Below are positions 1 to 7,380 of a stretch of DNA of 8,329 nucleotides, piece by piece. The first letter of the stretch is position 1. The number at the start of each line of letters is the position of its first letter. The notes beneath the pieces are model-generated. The model was not told the DNA's origin. It worked only from the letters and a program-made list of their open reading frames with translations, and made no database searches. Both the position numbers and the translations under genes were made by a program. Source of the DNA: an uncultured Syntrophobacteraceae bacterium (GTDB lineage: Bacteria > Desulfobacterota > Syntrophobacteria > Syntrophobacterales > Syntrophobacteraceae); NCBI GenBank assembly GCA_937889795.1, contig CALBZH010000827.1, positions 1-8,329 on the forward strand, read 5' to 3'.

Positions 1-924
1 CCGGAAGGATGTGTAGCTGTGGCGGAGGGTGGCGAGGCGGTCGAGCCGGTGGACCTTAAGCTCTAGCTCTTCCCGGAATTCGCGGATGAGCGCCGCGTCG
101 GGGGGCTCGCCGTCCTGCACTTTGCCGCCGGGAAACTCCCACAGGTGGGCCATGAGCCCGTTCGGGGGGCGCTTCTGGATGAGGATGCGGCCGTCTTCGC
201 GCACGAGGATGCCGACGGCGACTTCGATGGCGGACGGGGGAGGCCGCTTGACAGTCACTGGACGCTGGTCCACCGTTCCCGCCTTGAGGCTGGCACACTC
301 GTTTCGGATGGGGCATTCGGCGCACAGGGGATTTTTCGACAGACAGACGAGTGCGCCGAGCTCCATCATGCCCTGGTTGAACTGCCTGGCCCTGCCCGGC
401 GGAATGAGCCGCTCGGCGAGATTCCACAGGGTCTGCTTGGTCGCCTGCTCCCCGAGCGGCGCGTCGAGGTCGAACAACCGCGCCAGCACCCGTTCCACAT
501 TCCCGTCCACGAGAGGAAAATCCTCGTTGAAGGCCACGCTCATGATGGCGCCCGCCGTGTAGCGCCCGATCCCCGGGAGCGCGAGAAGCGCCCGATGGTC
601 CCGGGGCAGCTCGCCCCCGTGCTGTCGCAGGAGCAGCCGGGCCGTTTTCTGAATGTTCCGCGCCCGGGAATAGTACCCGAGCCCCTCCCAGGATTTCAGA
701 ATTGCCTCCTCGGGAGCTTCCGCCACCGCCCGGATGTCCGGGAAGCGCCGCATCCACCGGTCGAAGTAAGGAAGCACCGTCTTCACCTGGGTCTGCTGCA
801 GCATGATCTCGGAAATCCAGACTGCGTACGGCTCGTAATGCTCCCGCCATGGCAAGTCCCGCTTTTCGGATTCGAACCAGCGGATGAGCTTTTCCTGGAT
901 GCGCGCGTCTTTTGTCGGGCTCAC
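1..924 (-). CDS. mutY: A/G-specific adenine DNA glycosylase MutY with MutT-like C-terminal domain (3' end cut off)
   Basis: MutY is a base-excision repair enzyme that removes adenine mispaired with 8-oxoguanine. From the GTG at 924-922 the frame runs 308 codons to the window edge without a stop; the family is usually about 350 residues, so the last 40-60 are missing. Visible in order: the catalytic glutamate in SEIMLQQTQV (E39, E. coli E37); the helix-hairpin-helix LPGIGRYTAGAI (116-127); the catalytic aspartate in VDGNVERVLAR (D140, E. coli D138); and the [4Fe-4S] pattern C-x6-C-x2-C-x5-C (C194, C201, C204, C210). Residues 233-308 form a Nudix-like domain with a nearly complete Nudix box (G267-x5-E273-x7-R281-E282-x2-E285-E286). 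In canonical MutY this domain reads 8-oxoG opposite A and is catalytically degenerate. No ATG precedes the conserved region. GTG 924 is my choice; GTG 945-943 in the same frame is equally possible, and neither has a strong ribosome site. The gene diverges from the acyl-CoA synthetase gene. Family is certain, start is not. Confidence 0.95.
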   Translation of the reverse strand, partial: MSPTKDARIQEKLIRWFESEKRDLPWREHYEPYAVWISEIMLQQTQVKTVLPYFDRWMRRFPDIRAVAEAPEEAILKSWEGLGYYSRARNIQKTARLLLRQHGGELPRDHRALLALPGIGRYTAGAIMSVAFNEDFPLVDGNVERVLARLFDLDAPLGEQATKQTLWNLAERLIPPGRARQFNQGMMELGALVCLSKNPLCAECPIRNECASLKAGTVDQRPVTVKRPPPSAIEVAVGILVREDGRILIQKRPPNGLMAHLWEFPGGKVQDGEPPDAALIREFREELELKVHRLDRLATLRHSYTSFR

Positions 925-1033
925 GGCTTGTGTTTTCTGCTTCACTGCCTTAATAGTTTTCCAGCCAGACTGGATTTCCGGTTCCCGGCCTTCGCCCCCA
1001 GTGACGAGACCGCCGGGGTGGAACTGTGCAGAA

Positions 1034-1038
1034 AGGAG
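1034..1038 (+). promoter_or_regulatory. Ribosome binding site of the acyl-CoA synthetase gene
   Basis: AGGAG lies 7 nt before the ATG at 1046, ideal Shine-Dalgarno spacing. It decides the start: the frame is open 54 codons further upstream to 884, but that stretch overlaps the start of mutY, has no family similarity and lacks a comparable site. Confidence 0.8.
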
Positions 1039-1045
1039 CGATTTG

Positions 1046-3130
1046 ATGCAACGCTTTTTTGATCCCCGTTCCGTGGTCCTGATCGGCGTGACGCGCCAGA
1101 GCGGGGCCGGGAGCTACAACAACCTCGAAGTCATGAAGCGCTTCGGCTTTCGGGGAGCCGTTCACGTCGTCCACCCGAAGGTGGAGGAAATCCTGGGTCA
1201 CCGAACGGTGCGAAGCGTTGCGGAGCTTCCCGAGACGCCGGATGTGGCGGTGATCTCCCTCGGGCGCGACCGGGTGCTGCCTGTCTTCAAGGAATGCATC
1301 GACAAGGGGATCACCCACGTGGTCCTGATCAGCCAGGGGTTCGCCGATGCCGACGAGCGGGGCAAGGAGCTCCAGGCGGAGCTTCAGGCCATGGCCAAGG
1401 CGGCGGGGACCCGCGTCGTGGGGCCCAACACCATGGGGATCTGGAACGCCTTCAGCCGATTCAGCACGGCCTTCGTCGAGATCGAAGACGACTCGAGCCC
1501 GCCCCCCATCACGCTGGTGGCTCAGTCCGGCGTCTTCCAGGTGGGCTATGAATCCTTCACGGGACGCCTGGGCAAGGCCATCGATGTCGGCAACTGCGTG
1601 GACGTCGATTTCGTCGACTCCCTCGAATACCTGGAAAACGATCCCGAAACGCGCCTCATCGTCCTGCACATGGAAGGCATGCACCGGGGCAGGGATTTCC
1701 TGCATGTGGCTTCCCGGATCACGCCGCACAAGCCCATCATCGTCTTGAAGACGGGCCGGAGCGCCGCGGGGGCCGAGGCGGCCCTCTCGCACACGGGGTC
1801 CCTCGTGGGCGAAGACGCCATTTTCGACGTCGCTTTCAAACGGGCCGGGATCCTGCGCGTGCGCAGCATGGTGGAGCTCAAGGCCGTCTGCAACGCTTTC
1901 CTCCACTATACGTCCGTGGGCGGCCCTTCGCTTGGCGTCGTGACGGCCACGGGCGCCATCGGGATTCTGACCGCCGACGCCTGCGAGGACTTCGGCCTCG
2001 AGATGGGGCCGTTTCCGGAGCATCTGCGCGAGGGGCTGGAAAACCCGCACATCGCCTGGCACAAGCTCAGGAACCCAGTGGACATCTGGCCCCTGGGGAT
2101 GGTCGCGGGCTCCTTCACGAAGGTGTTCACCGAGGCGGCCAAGGGACTCCTCGGCGACGACCGCATCGACTCCATCTTCGGGATCGCCCCAACCATGCGG
2201 TCCCCGCTGCACGCGGACCTGGACATGGTGACCACTGCGAAGGAGGTCAACCGCCACAACGCAAACGGAAAACCCATTGCGCTTTGGCTCTACGGGGGTG
2301 ACCAGGAGCGCCAGGCAAAGGCGCTGGAAGGGGAGCCCAACGTGGCCTGCTTTGCCAGCGTTGACGAAGCTGTCATGGGAATTGCCGGCCTTTGGCGCTA
2401 CCACGGGTTTTTGAAGCACGCCAGGCCCATCGAGCCTTCTCCGTACGCCGTATCGACGCCCAAAGAGGCGGAATCCGCTTCCGGAGCCAATCTCGTCGTG
2501 GGAGCTGCTGCGGAGGCAATGCTTCGACCTTTTGATATTCTCTTTGTTCCCGGCAAGTTGGCCCAAAATGTGCTTGAAGCTTCCAGCATCGCTTCCGAAA
2601 TGGGTTACCCGGTTGTCCTGAAAATCATCTCGCCCCAGTGGCTCCACAAGTCCGATTGGGGCGGCATCCGGCTCAATGTGGGCTCGAAGGAAGCGCTGGA
2701 GCAGGCCTATGGGGAGCTTGAGCGGTTGTTTCGGGAGCGGACGCCGGAGGGAACCCTGGACGGCATCCTGGTGCAGCGTCAAATCGTCGGACAGGAGCTG
2801 CTCATCGGCGTCAAGAAGGACGCCCAGTTCGGACCCCTGGTGGTGGTCGGTATGGGCGGCATCTTTACGGAAGTGTTCAAGGATGTGGCCCGGGCGCTTG
2901 TTCCGGTGGATGCCGACGAAGCGGGGGCCATGCTGAAATCGCTTCGGCTTTTCCCGCTGCTCAAAGGAGCGCGCGGTCAGAAGGGGGTTCACCTTCCGTC
3001 GGTCGAGCAGCTGATTGTGCGGGTTTCGAAGATGATCCAGGAGCACCCCGAAATCACCGAGCTGGACCTGAACCCCGTGATCACAACTCCCGACGGGTGC
3101 TGGGCCGTCGACTGCAGGATTATTTTGTGA
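1046..3130 (+). CDS. NDP-forming acyl-CoA synthetase, single-chain (CoA-binding, ligase and ATP-grasp domains)
   Basis: This is a 694-residue member of the ADP/NDP-forming acyl-CoA synthetase family, which reversibly couples acyl-CoA cleavage to NTP synthesis through a phosphohistidine. The N-terminal CoA-binding Rossmann domain (about 1-130) begins FFDPRSVVLIGVTRQSG and contains VVGPNTMGIWN (124-134). A succinyl-CoA-ligase-like domain follows (about 150-290) with the hallmark ALSHTGSLVGED; H249 there is the expected phosphorylated histidine. After a further domain (about 295-455) comes a C-terminal ATP-grasp domain (about 480-694) with LHKSDWGGIRL (533-543), GVKKDAQFGP (588-597), GMGGIFTEVFKDV (602-614) and ELDLNP (672-677). 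Alpha-like and beta-like parts are fused, and there is no C-terminal acetyltransferase domain as in Pat/PatZ proteins. No signal peptide or membrane segment is seen, so it is cytosolic. The substrate (acetate, propionate, branched or aromatic acid) cannot be read from sequence. The next gene on this strand, shc, starts 207 bp downstream; a shared transcript is possible but not shown. Confidence 0.9.
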   Translation: MQRFFDPRSVVLIGVTRQSGAGSYNNLEVMKRFGFRGAVHVVHPKVEEILGHRTVRSVAELPETPDVAVISLGRDRVLPVFKECIDKGITHVVLISQGFADADERGKELQAELQAMAKAAGTRVVGPNTMGIWNAFSRFSTAFVEIEDDSSPPPITLVAQSGVFQVGYESFTGRLGKAIDVGNCVDVDFVDSLEYLENDPETRLIVLHMEGMHRGRDFLHVASRITPHKPIIVLKTGRSAAGAEAALSHTGSLVGEDAIFDVAFKRAGILRVRSMVELKAVCNAFLHYTSVGGPSLGVVTATGAIGILTADACEDFGLEMGPFPEHLREGLENPHIAWHKLRNPVDIWPLGMVAGSFTKVFTEAAKGLLGDDRIDSIFGIAPTMRSPLHADLDMVTTAKEVNRHNANGKPIALWLYGGDQERQAKALEGEPNVACFASVDEAVMGIAGLWRYHGFLKHARPIEPSPYAVSTPKEAESASGANLVVGAAAEAMLRPFDILFVPGKLAQNVLEASSIASEMGYPVVLKIISPQWLHKSDWGGIRLNVGSKEALEQAYGELERLFRERTPEGTLDGILVQRQIVGQELLIGVKKDAQFGPLVVVGMGGIFTEVFKDVARALVPVDADEAGAMLKSLRLFPLLKGARGQKGVHLPSVEQLIVRVSKMIQEHPEITELDLNPVITTPDGCWAVDCRIIL

Positions 3131-3214
3131 GGGGCTGCCAGCTCAGCAATGGCATGATGACGCCATTTCGCAGGGATGCCGAAACTGGGTTAACGACACC
3201 ATGCACTGAAAAGC

Positions 3215-3245
3215 TTGTGCAAGAGGGCGATTTGTTATAGATAAT
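3215..3245 (+). promoter_or_regulatory. Candidate sigma70-type promoter for shc
   Basis: An AT-rich island stands out in a GC-rich gap. TATAGATAAT (3236-3245) contains GATAAT, a 5/6 match to the -10 hexamer. TTGTGC (3215-3220) is a partial -35 match, 19 nt upstream of GATAAT, which is longer than ideal. Transcription from here would give a leader of roughly 85 nt before the ATG at 3338. Position and composition support it, but the match is imperfect. Confidence 0.4.
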
Positions 3246-3264
3246 CACTACTTTTTGTCTGCTT

Positions 3265-3292
3265 GGGGAGCGTTCGGGGCAGGAGGCTCCCC
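3265..3292 (+). other. Inverted repeat (hairpin) in the shc leader
   Basis: Perfect 7-bp GC-rich arms, GGGGAGC (3265-3271) and GCTCCCC (3286-3292), enclose a 14-nt loop. The loop contains AGGAG. There is no T-run after it, so it is not a typical intrinsic terminator. It sits between the candidate promoter and the shc start, 45 nt before the ATG, and would fold in the mRNA leader. The function is unknown. Confidence 0.5.
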
Positions 3293-3337
3293 TGGAACGG
3301 CAGCGAAAGAACCATGTGAAAGCAAGCGGAAACCAGC

Positions 3338-5425
3338 ATGACACTTCGTTACGATGCGGTTACAGGCGGGGGCGGCTCCATGGGTTTTCCGGAGGGAAGA
3401 GGACTGGGGGCTGATGTGATGACACAATACCGCAATGCAGGGTCGTTTCCCCAGCAGAAGCGGAATACGTTGTGCTCCGACGCATCGGTCTACGGGGACG
3501 GAAAGTGCACGGGAAGCTCCCATCGGAGCCCGGAGCTCAAAGGGACCAGACCGGGACCGCTATCCCTGCACGAAGCCATCGAGCGAGCCAAGGACTTCTT
3601 CATCCGTACCCAGTACCCGGAAGGATACTGGTGGTCCGAGCTGGAATCCAACTGCACCATCACCGCCGAATATCTCATGCTGCTTTACATCCTCGAAATC
3701 CTCGATCCGGACAAGAAGGCCCGGATGGTCAGGTACCTTTACAATCACCAGGCGGAGAACGGGTCCTGGGCCCTTTTTTACGGGGATGGGGGCGAGCTCA
3801 GCACGACCATCGAATGCTATTTTGCGCTCAAGCTGGCCGGGGAAAACCCGGAGTCCGAGCCCATGCGCAAGGCGAGGCGCTTTATTCTGGATCATGGCGG
3901 CATCGAGGCGGCCCGCGTGTTCACCAAGATCTGGCTGGCGCTCTTTTCCCAGTACAACTGGGACAAGATCCCTTCGATGCCCGTCGAGATCGTTCTCCTA
4001 CCGTCGCACTTTTACTTCAGCATCTATGAGTTCTCCTGCTGGGCGCGGTTGACCGTCGTGCCGCTCTCCATCGTTCTTGCCCTGCGGCCGAGGATGCGGC
4101 TGCCCGCATCGTTGGCCATTGATGAGCTTTACGTGGACGACGGGGCGGCCTTCAGCCCGAAACGGTTTCAGTCCAAGACCCACAAAGCCTTTTACGTCCT
4201 CGATCGACTGGTGAAGTGGTATGAGCAGCGGCCGTTGCCGGGGCTGCGGAACCGGGCGGTCCAGGCCGCCGAGACCTGGATTCTCGAGCACCAGGAGGAA
4301 TCGGGCGACTGGGGCGGCATCCAGCCGCCGATGGTCTATTCGGTTCTGGCCTTGCACTACCTGGGCTATTCGATTGATGATCCGGTGATCGTCAAAGGCC
4401 TGAAGGCCATGGACGACTTCTGCCTGGACGACGATCTCGGGCTGCGCATGCAATCCTGCATTTCTCCCATCTGGGATGCCGCCCTGACGGCCCTGTCCTT
4501 CCTGGATGCGGGAGCGACCCCCGATAACCCGGCGCTCCAGAAGGTGACGGCCTGGCTGATCTCCAAGCAGATCCAATCGGGCGGCGACTGGCAGGTGAAA
4601 AACTGCTGTCCGCCGGGCGGCTGGGCGTTCGAGTTCGTGAACAACATCTACCCGGACGTGGACGATTCCGCGGTCGTCCTGATGGCCCTCCACCGCATGA
4701 AGGAGAGCCAGTGCGAAGGCATGGAAGAAGCGCTGAATCGGGGGATGGACTGGTGCCTCAGCATGCAGTGCCAAGACGGCGGCTGGGCGGCCTTCGACCG
4801 CGAAAACACGATGGTCATCCTGAACCGGATCCCGTTCGCCGACCAGGAAGCCATGGTCGACTTCCCGACCGCCGACGTGAGCGCGCGCGTGATCGAGGCG
4901 ATGGGAGTCTTCGGGATGGACATGAGCCATCCGCATGCCAAGCGCGGCATCGCTTTTCTGAAGGAGCACCAGGAGCCGGACGGCTGCTGGTGGGGACGCT
5001 GGGGCGTCAACTACATCTACGGCACGTGGTCTGTTTTGCGCGGCCTGCTCAGAATCGGCGAGAACATGCAGGCCCCTTACGTCCAGGCTGCGCTCGATTG
5101 GCTGAAAGCGCACCAGAACGAGGACGGCGGCTGGGGTGAGACCTGCGCGTCCTACAAACATCCCGAGCTGCGTGGGCAGGGTCCTAGCACGGCGTCACAA
5201 ACCGCCTGGGCTCTCATGGGACTGATGGCGGGCGGCGAGGAGAATTCACCCGAGGTCCAACACGGCATCCAGTACCTGCTCGACACCCAGCAGGCCGACG
5301 GAACCTGGGAAGAGCGCTACTTCACGGGAACGGGATTCCCCAACCATTTCTACATCCGGTATCACCACTACCGCAATTGCTTCCCCCTGATGGCGTTGGG
5401 ACAGTACGCGGAGAAGATGAAGTAG
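3338..5425 (+). CDS. shc: Squalene-hopene cyclase
   Basis: Class II terpene cyclase that folds and protonates squalene to give pentacyclic hopene or diplopterol, the scaffold of hopanoid membrane lipids; family members are monotopic membrane proteins. Seen here are the DVDD catalytic motif (440-443, central D442 being the expected proton donor) and many QW-type repeats of the alpha/alpha barrels: HQAENGSW (137-144), QEESGDW (319-325), QCQDGGW (477-483), QEPDGCW (545-551), QNEDGGW (593-599) and QQADGTW (651-657). Also conserved are ESNCTITAEYL (103-113), GPSTASQTAWALMGL (615-629) and PNHFYIRYHHYRNCFPLMAL (668-687). At 695 residues it is longer than the roughly 630-residue Alicyclobacillus enzyme, because about 75 glycine- and serine-rich residues precede the first family sequence (SLHEAIERAKDFF). 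The ATG at 3338 has only a weak site (GCGGAAA). In-frame ATGs at 3380 and 3419 are alternatives, so the true N-terminus is open. No other hopanoid (hpn) gene lies nearby. The gene converges with panB. Confidence 0.95.
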   Translation: MTLRYDAVTGGGGSMGFPEGRGLGADVMTQYRNAGSFPQQKRNTLCSDASVYGDGKCTGSSHRSPELKGTRPGPLSLHEAIERAKDFFIRTQYPEGYWWSELESNCTITAEYLMLLYILEILDPDKKARMVRYLYNHQAENGSWALFYGDGGELSTTIECYFALKLAGENPESEPMRKARRFILDHGGIEAARVFTKIWLALFSQYNWDKIPSMPVEIVLLPSHFYFSIYEFSCWARLTVVPLSIVLALRPRMRLPASLAIDELYVDDGAAFSPKRFQSKTHKAFYVLDRLVKWYEQRPLPGLRNRAVQAAETWILEHQEESGDWGGIQPPMVYSVLALHYLGYSIDDPVIVKGLKAMDDFCLDDDLGLRMQSCISPIWDAALTALSFLDAGATPDNPALQKVTAWLISKQIQSGGDWQVKNCCPPGGWAFEFVNNIYPDVDDSAVVLMALHRMKESQCEGMEEALNRGMDWCLSMQCQDGGWAAFDRENTMVILNRIPFADQEAMVDFPTADVSARVIEAMGVFGMDMSHPHAKRGIAFLKEHQEPDGCWWGRWGVNYIYGTWSVLRGLLRIGENMQAPYVQAALDWLKAHQNEDGGWGETCASYKHPELRGQGPSTASQTAWALMGLMAGGEENSPEVQHGIQYLLDTQQADGTWEERYFTGTGFPNHFYIRYHHYRNCFPLMALGQYAEKMK

Positions 5426-5473
5426 CCGGGGGACTTGGTCTCTTCAAGGTTACCCGCATAGGGTCAGGATTTT

Positions 5474-5549
5474 CGGTGGCGCGCCTTCCATGGCGGCGTT
5501 TGTAATCTCAGGAAGCCCTCTCTCGCCGCCGTAGAAGGCGGCGCCACCG
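5474..5549. repeat. Long imperfect palindrome between convergent shc and panB
   Basis: The left arm 5474-5498 (starting CGGTGGCGC) and right arm 5524-5549 (ending GCGCCACCG) pair along almost their whole length. The exceptions are one bulged base, one mismatch and one wobble position; the loop of 25 nt is 5499-5523. It fills about half of the 154-bp gap, 49 bp after the shc stop and 30 bp before the panB stop. It could serve as a two-way transcription end for the convergent genes, but neither side has a T-tract. The size and shape also suit a REP- or MITE-like dispersed palindromic element. No second copy is present in this window. Confidence 0.6.
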
Positions 5550-5579
5550 TTTAAATGCCCTTCCGCCTTCCCCTTCCCG

Positions 5580-6428
5580 TTATTTCTTCTCGGTTCCTCC
5601 CCCCAGTTTTTCCATCTCCGCATCGGACATCCCGAACGTGTGCTCCGGGCCGGGGAAAGCGCCGCTTTCGACTTCTTCCTTGTAACGGCGCAAGGCGTCA
5701 CGGATGGGAGTGGAGAGCTCCGCATAGCGTTTGACGAAACGGGGGAGGAAGCGGTCGAACAGGCCCAGGACGTCGTGAACGACCAGCACCTGGCCGTCGC
5801 AGTGGGGGCCGGCGCCGATGCCGATGGTTGGGACCGGAAGGGATTCCGTGATGCGAGCGGCAATGGGGGTCGGAATGGCTTCGAGCACGATGCTGAAGCA
5901 GCCCGCATCGGCCAGGGCCTGCGCGTCTTCGATCAAGGCTTTGGCGGCTTGGGCCGTTTTCCCCTGCACCCGGAACCCACCCATCTGGGCGCTGCTCTGG
6001 GGCGTCAGACCGATGTGCCCCTGGACGGGGATGCCGGCCGCAACGATGGCTTCGACCTGTGGCACGACCCGCTTTCCGCCTTCCAGCTTCACCGCCTGGG
6101 CGCGGCCTTCCTTCAGAAAACGACCGGCATTCAGGACGGCCTGCTCGACGCTCGCCTGGTAGGACATAAACGGCATATCCCCGATCACGAGGGCATGCTT
6201 GGCAGCCAACGCCACGGCCTTGGTGTGATGGATCATGACGTCCATGTCGACCGAAAGCGTATCTTCCTGGCCCAGCACGACCATGGCCAGGGAATCCCCG
6301 ACCAGGATCATATCGATGCCGCTCTGATCCACCAGAAGGGCCGTGGGATAATCGTACGCCGTAAGCTCGGTCAACTTGCGAGCGCCTTTGGCGGCAAGAA
6401 TGTCGGGGGCTGTGATTCGTTTTTCCAT
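5580..6428 (-). CDS. panB: 3-methyl-2-oxobutanoate hydroxymethyltransferase (ketopantoate hydroxymethyltransferase)
   Basis: PanB transfers a hydroxymethyl group from 5,10-methylenetetrahydrofolate to 2-oxoisovalerate, giving ketopantoate, the first committed step to pantothenate and coenzyme A. The 282 residues are slightly longer than the usual 260-275. The TIM-barrel signatures are intact: KLTELTAYDYPTA (18-30); VGDSLAMVVLG (43-53) with metal-binding D45; GDMPFMSY (83-90) with metal-binding D84; KLEGG (114-118) with K114 and E116; GHIGLTPQS (137-145); VLEAIP (181-186) with the expected catalytic E183; and TIGIGAG (201-207). It starts 18 nt after the panE stop with its own strong ribosome site, so panE and panB very probably form one transcript making pantoate. 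No panC or panD is in the window. A short charged tail (EKLGGGTEKK) ends the protein just before the palindrome shared with shc. Confidence 0.97.
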   Translation of the reverse strand: MEKRITAPDILAAKGARKLTELTAYDYPTALLVDQSGIDMILVGDSLAMVVLGQEDTLSVDMDVMIHHTKAVALAAKHALVIGDMPFMSYQASVEQAVLNAGRFLKEGRAQAVKLEGGKRVVPQVEAIVAAGIPVQGHIGLTPQSSAQMGGFRVQGKTAQAAKALIEDAQALADAGCFSIVLEAIPTPIAARITESLPVPTIGIGAGPHCDGQVLVVHDVLGLFDRFLPRFVKRYAELSTPIRDALRRYKEEVESGAFPGPEHTFGMSDAEMEKLGGGTEKK

Positions 6429-6436
6429 GGGGAGAA

Positions 6437-6443
6437 CCTCTCC
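6437..6443 (-). promoter_or_regulatory. Ribosome binding site of panB
   Basis: On the minus strand GGAGAGG lies 8 nt before the panB ATG (6428-6426), entirely within the 18-nt gap after the panE stop codon. This confirms the panB start and suits a cotranscribed pair with independent translation initiation. Confidence 0.75.
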
Positions 6444-6446
6444 TAT

Positions 6447-7370
6447 TTAGCTCCCAAGCCCGGCTTCCACAATCCGCACCAGGTTGGTGAGGGTCAGATT
6501 GATTGGTGTCTGGATTTGCAGTTCCTTGCCCAGCCGGACGATGGCGCCGTTGATGGAATCGATCTCCGTCCGCTTCCTTGCATCGACGTCCTGGCCCATG
6601 GACGAGCGGTTTCTGGCCGTGGCCCTGGCGATGGAGAGGACCTTCTCTTCCATGCCGGCCGGCATGGGAAAGCCGGCGGCCTTGGCCACCTCCATGGCCT
6701 CCCGGACGGCGGCGCGGCTCAGCTGGCGGGCGGGCTGGAGATCGGCGACCAAGCCGTTTCGGATCCCAGTAAGGGCGGTGATGGCGTTGATGCCAACATT
6801 CACCATGAGCTTTTCCCAGATGAGCCATTCCATGTTGTCGCTCGATTCCGTGTGCAGACCGGACTGCCGAAAGCGGTTCACGAGCGCCGTGACACGATCG
6901 GTGGGCTGTCCTTCGGGCTCGCCGAGGAAGGTCGCGCCCCTGCCCCCGTGGCGGACACGACCCGGTCCGACCAGGGTTGCGCCCTGTGCGGTCGTGCCCG
7001 CGACTACCGCCCCACGGCCGGCGATCCGCGCGATCTGCTGCCAGTTTCCCGTGCCGTTTTGGAGCGTGAGGAAAACGGTTGAGGCGTGGCAGAATGGCAT
7101 CACACTCTGAACGGCAGTCTCGGTGGCGTAGCTTTTCACCGTGACGAGAACCAGATCCGGTGTGTCCGAAATGGAGTCGGCCGAATCGATGGCGGGCAGG
7201 CGGTGGTGGGAAACGGTTTCGTCCATCTCCTCGATCAGCAGGCCGTCTTTTTGGACCGCCTCGACATGCTCCCTGTCGATGGTGAAGAGGGTGACGGACG
7301 CATCGGTGTGGGCAAGCCTGGCGCCCAGAAGGCTTCCCATGGCCCCCGCCCCTAAAACAAGAATCTGCAT
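6447..7370 (-). CDS. panE: 2-dehydropantoate 2-reductase (ketopantoate reductase)
   Basis: This NADPH-dependent enzyme reduces ketopantoate, the PanB product, to pantoate. The 307 residues match the family's usual length of about 300. The N-terminal Rossmann fold has LGAGAMGSLLGARL (6-19), the GxGxxG nucleotide site. LVTVKS (75-80) and LTLQNGTGN (101-109) are the next conserved blocks. The C-terminal helical domain has WEKLMVNVGINAITALTG (185-202), whose K187 corresponds to the catalytic lysine (E. coli K176). SSMGQDVDARKRTEIDSING (256-275) holds E269, matching the catalytic glutamate (E. coli E256), and the substrate-binding S/N residues. All key residues are present, so it should be active. 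It is the first gene of the panE-panB pair. No convincing promoter was found upstream in the gap towards glyS. Confidence 0.96.
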   Translation of the reverse strand: MQILVLGAGAMGSLLGARLAHTDASVTLFTIDREHVEAVQKDGLLIEEMDETVSHHRLPAIDSADSISDTPDLVLVTVKSYATETAVQSVMPFCHASTVFLTLQNGTGNWQQIARIAGRGAVVAGTTAQGATLVGPGRVRHGGRGATFLGEPEGQPTDRVTALVNRFRQSGLHTESSDNMEWLIWEKLMVNVGINAITALTGIRNGLVADLQPARQLSRAAVREAMEVAKAAGFPMPAGMEEKVLSIARATARNRSSMGQDVDARKRTEIDSINGAIVRLGKELQIQTPINLTLTNLVRIVEAGLGS

Positions 7371-7380
7371 GGGTTGACAG

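Noticed and set aside
56..850. A 264-codon minus-strand frame over mutY.
   Set aside because: The neighbouring frame encodes all MutY motifs in order (catalytic E and D, the HhH and the four cysteines). This frame is an Arg/Ala/Gly-rich shadow.
960..974. Dyad TCCAG-N5-CTGGA in the mutY/acyl-CoA synthetase divergent region as an operator.
   Set aside because: Five-bp arms are too short to support an operator without further copies or conservation.
884..1045. A 54-residue N-terminal extension of the acyl-CoA synthetase.
   Set aside because: It overlaps the mutY start and has no family similarity, whereas the ATG at 1046 has an AGGAG site at 7 nt and begins exactly where the CoA-binding domain begins.
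950..3046. Very long open frame (about 698 codons) antisense to the acyl-CoA synthetase gene.
   Set aside because: It is a shadow of the GC-rich codon pattern: its composition is rich in His, Arg, Gly and Asp, no domain is recognisable, and the opposite strand is a full-length family member.
3148..3167. Small hairpin AATGGC-N8-GCCATT just after the acyl-CoA synthetase stop.
   Set aside because: A 6-bp stem followed by only a short T run is too weak to call a terminator.
3314..3319. A start-stop ATGTGA in the shc leader.
   Set aside because: The AGGAGG at 3281-3286 is 27 nt away, too far to drive it, and a 6-base match is expected by chance.
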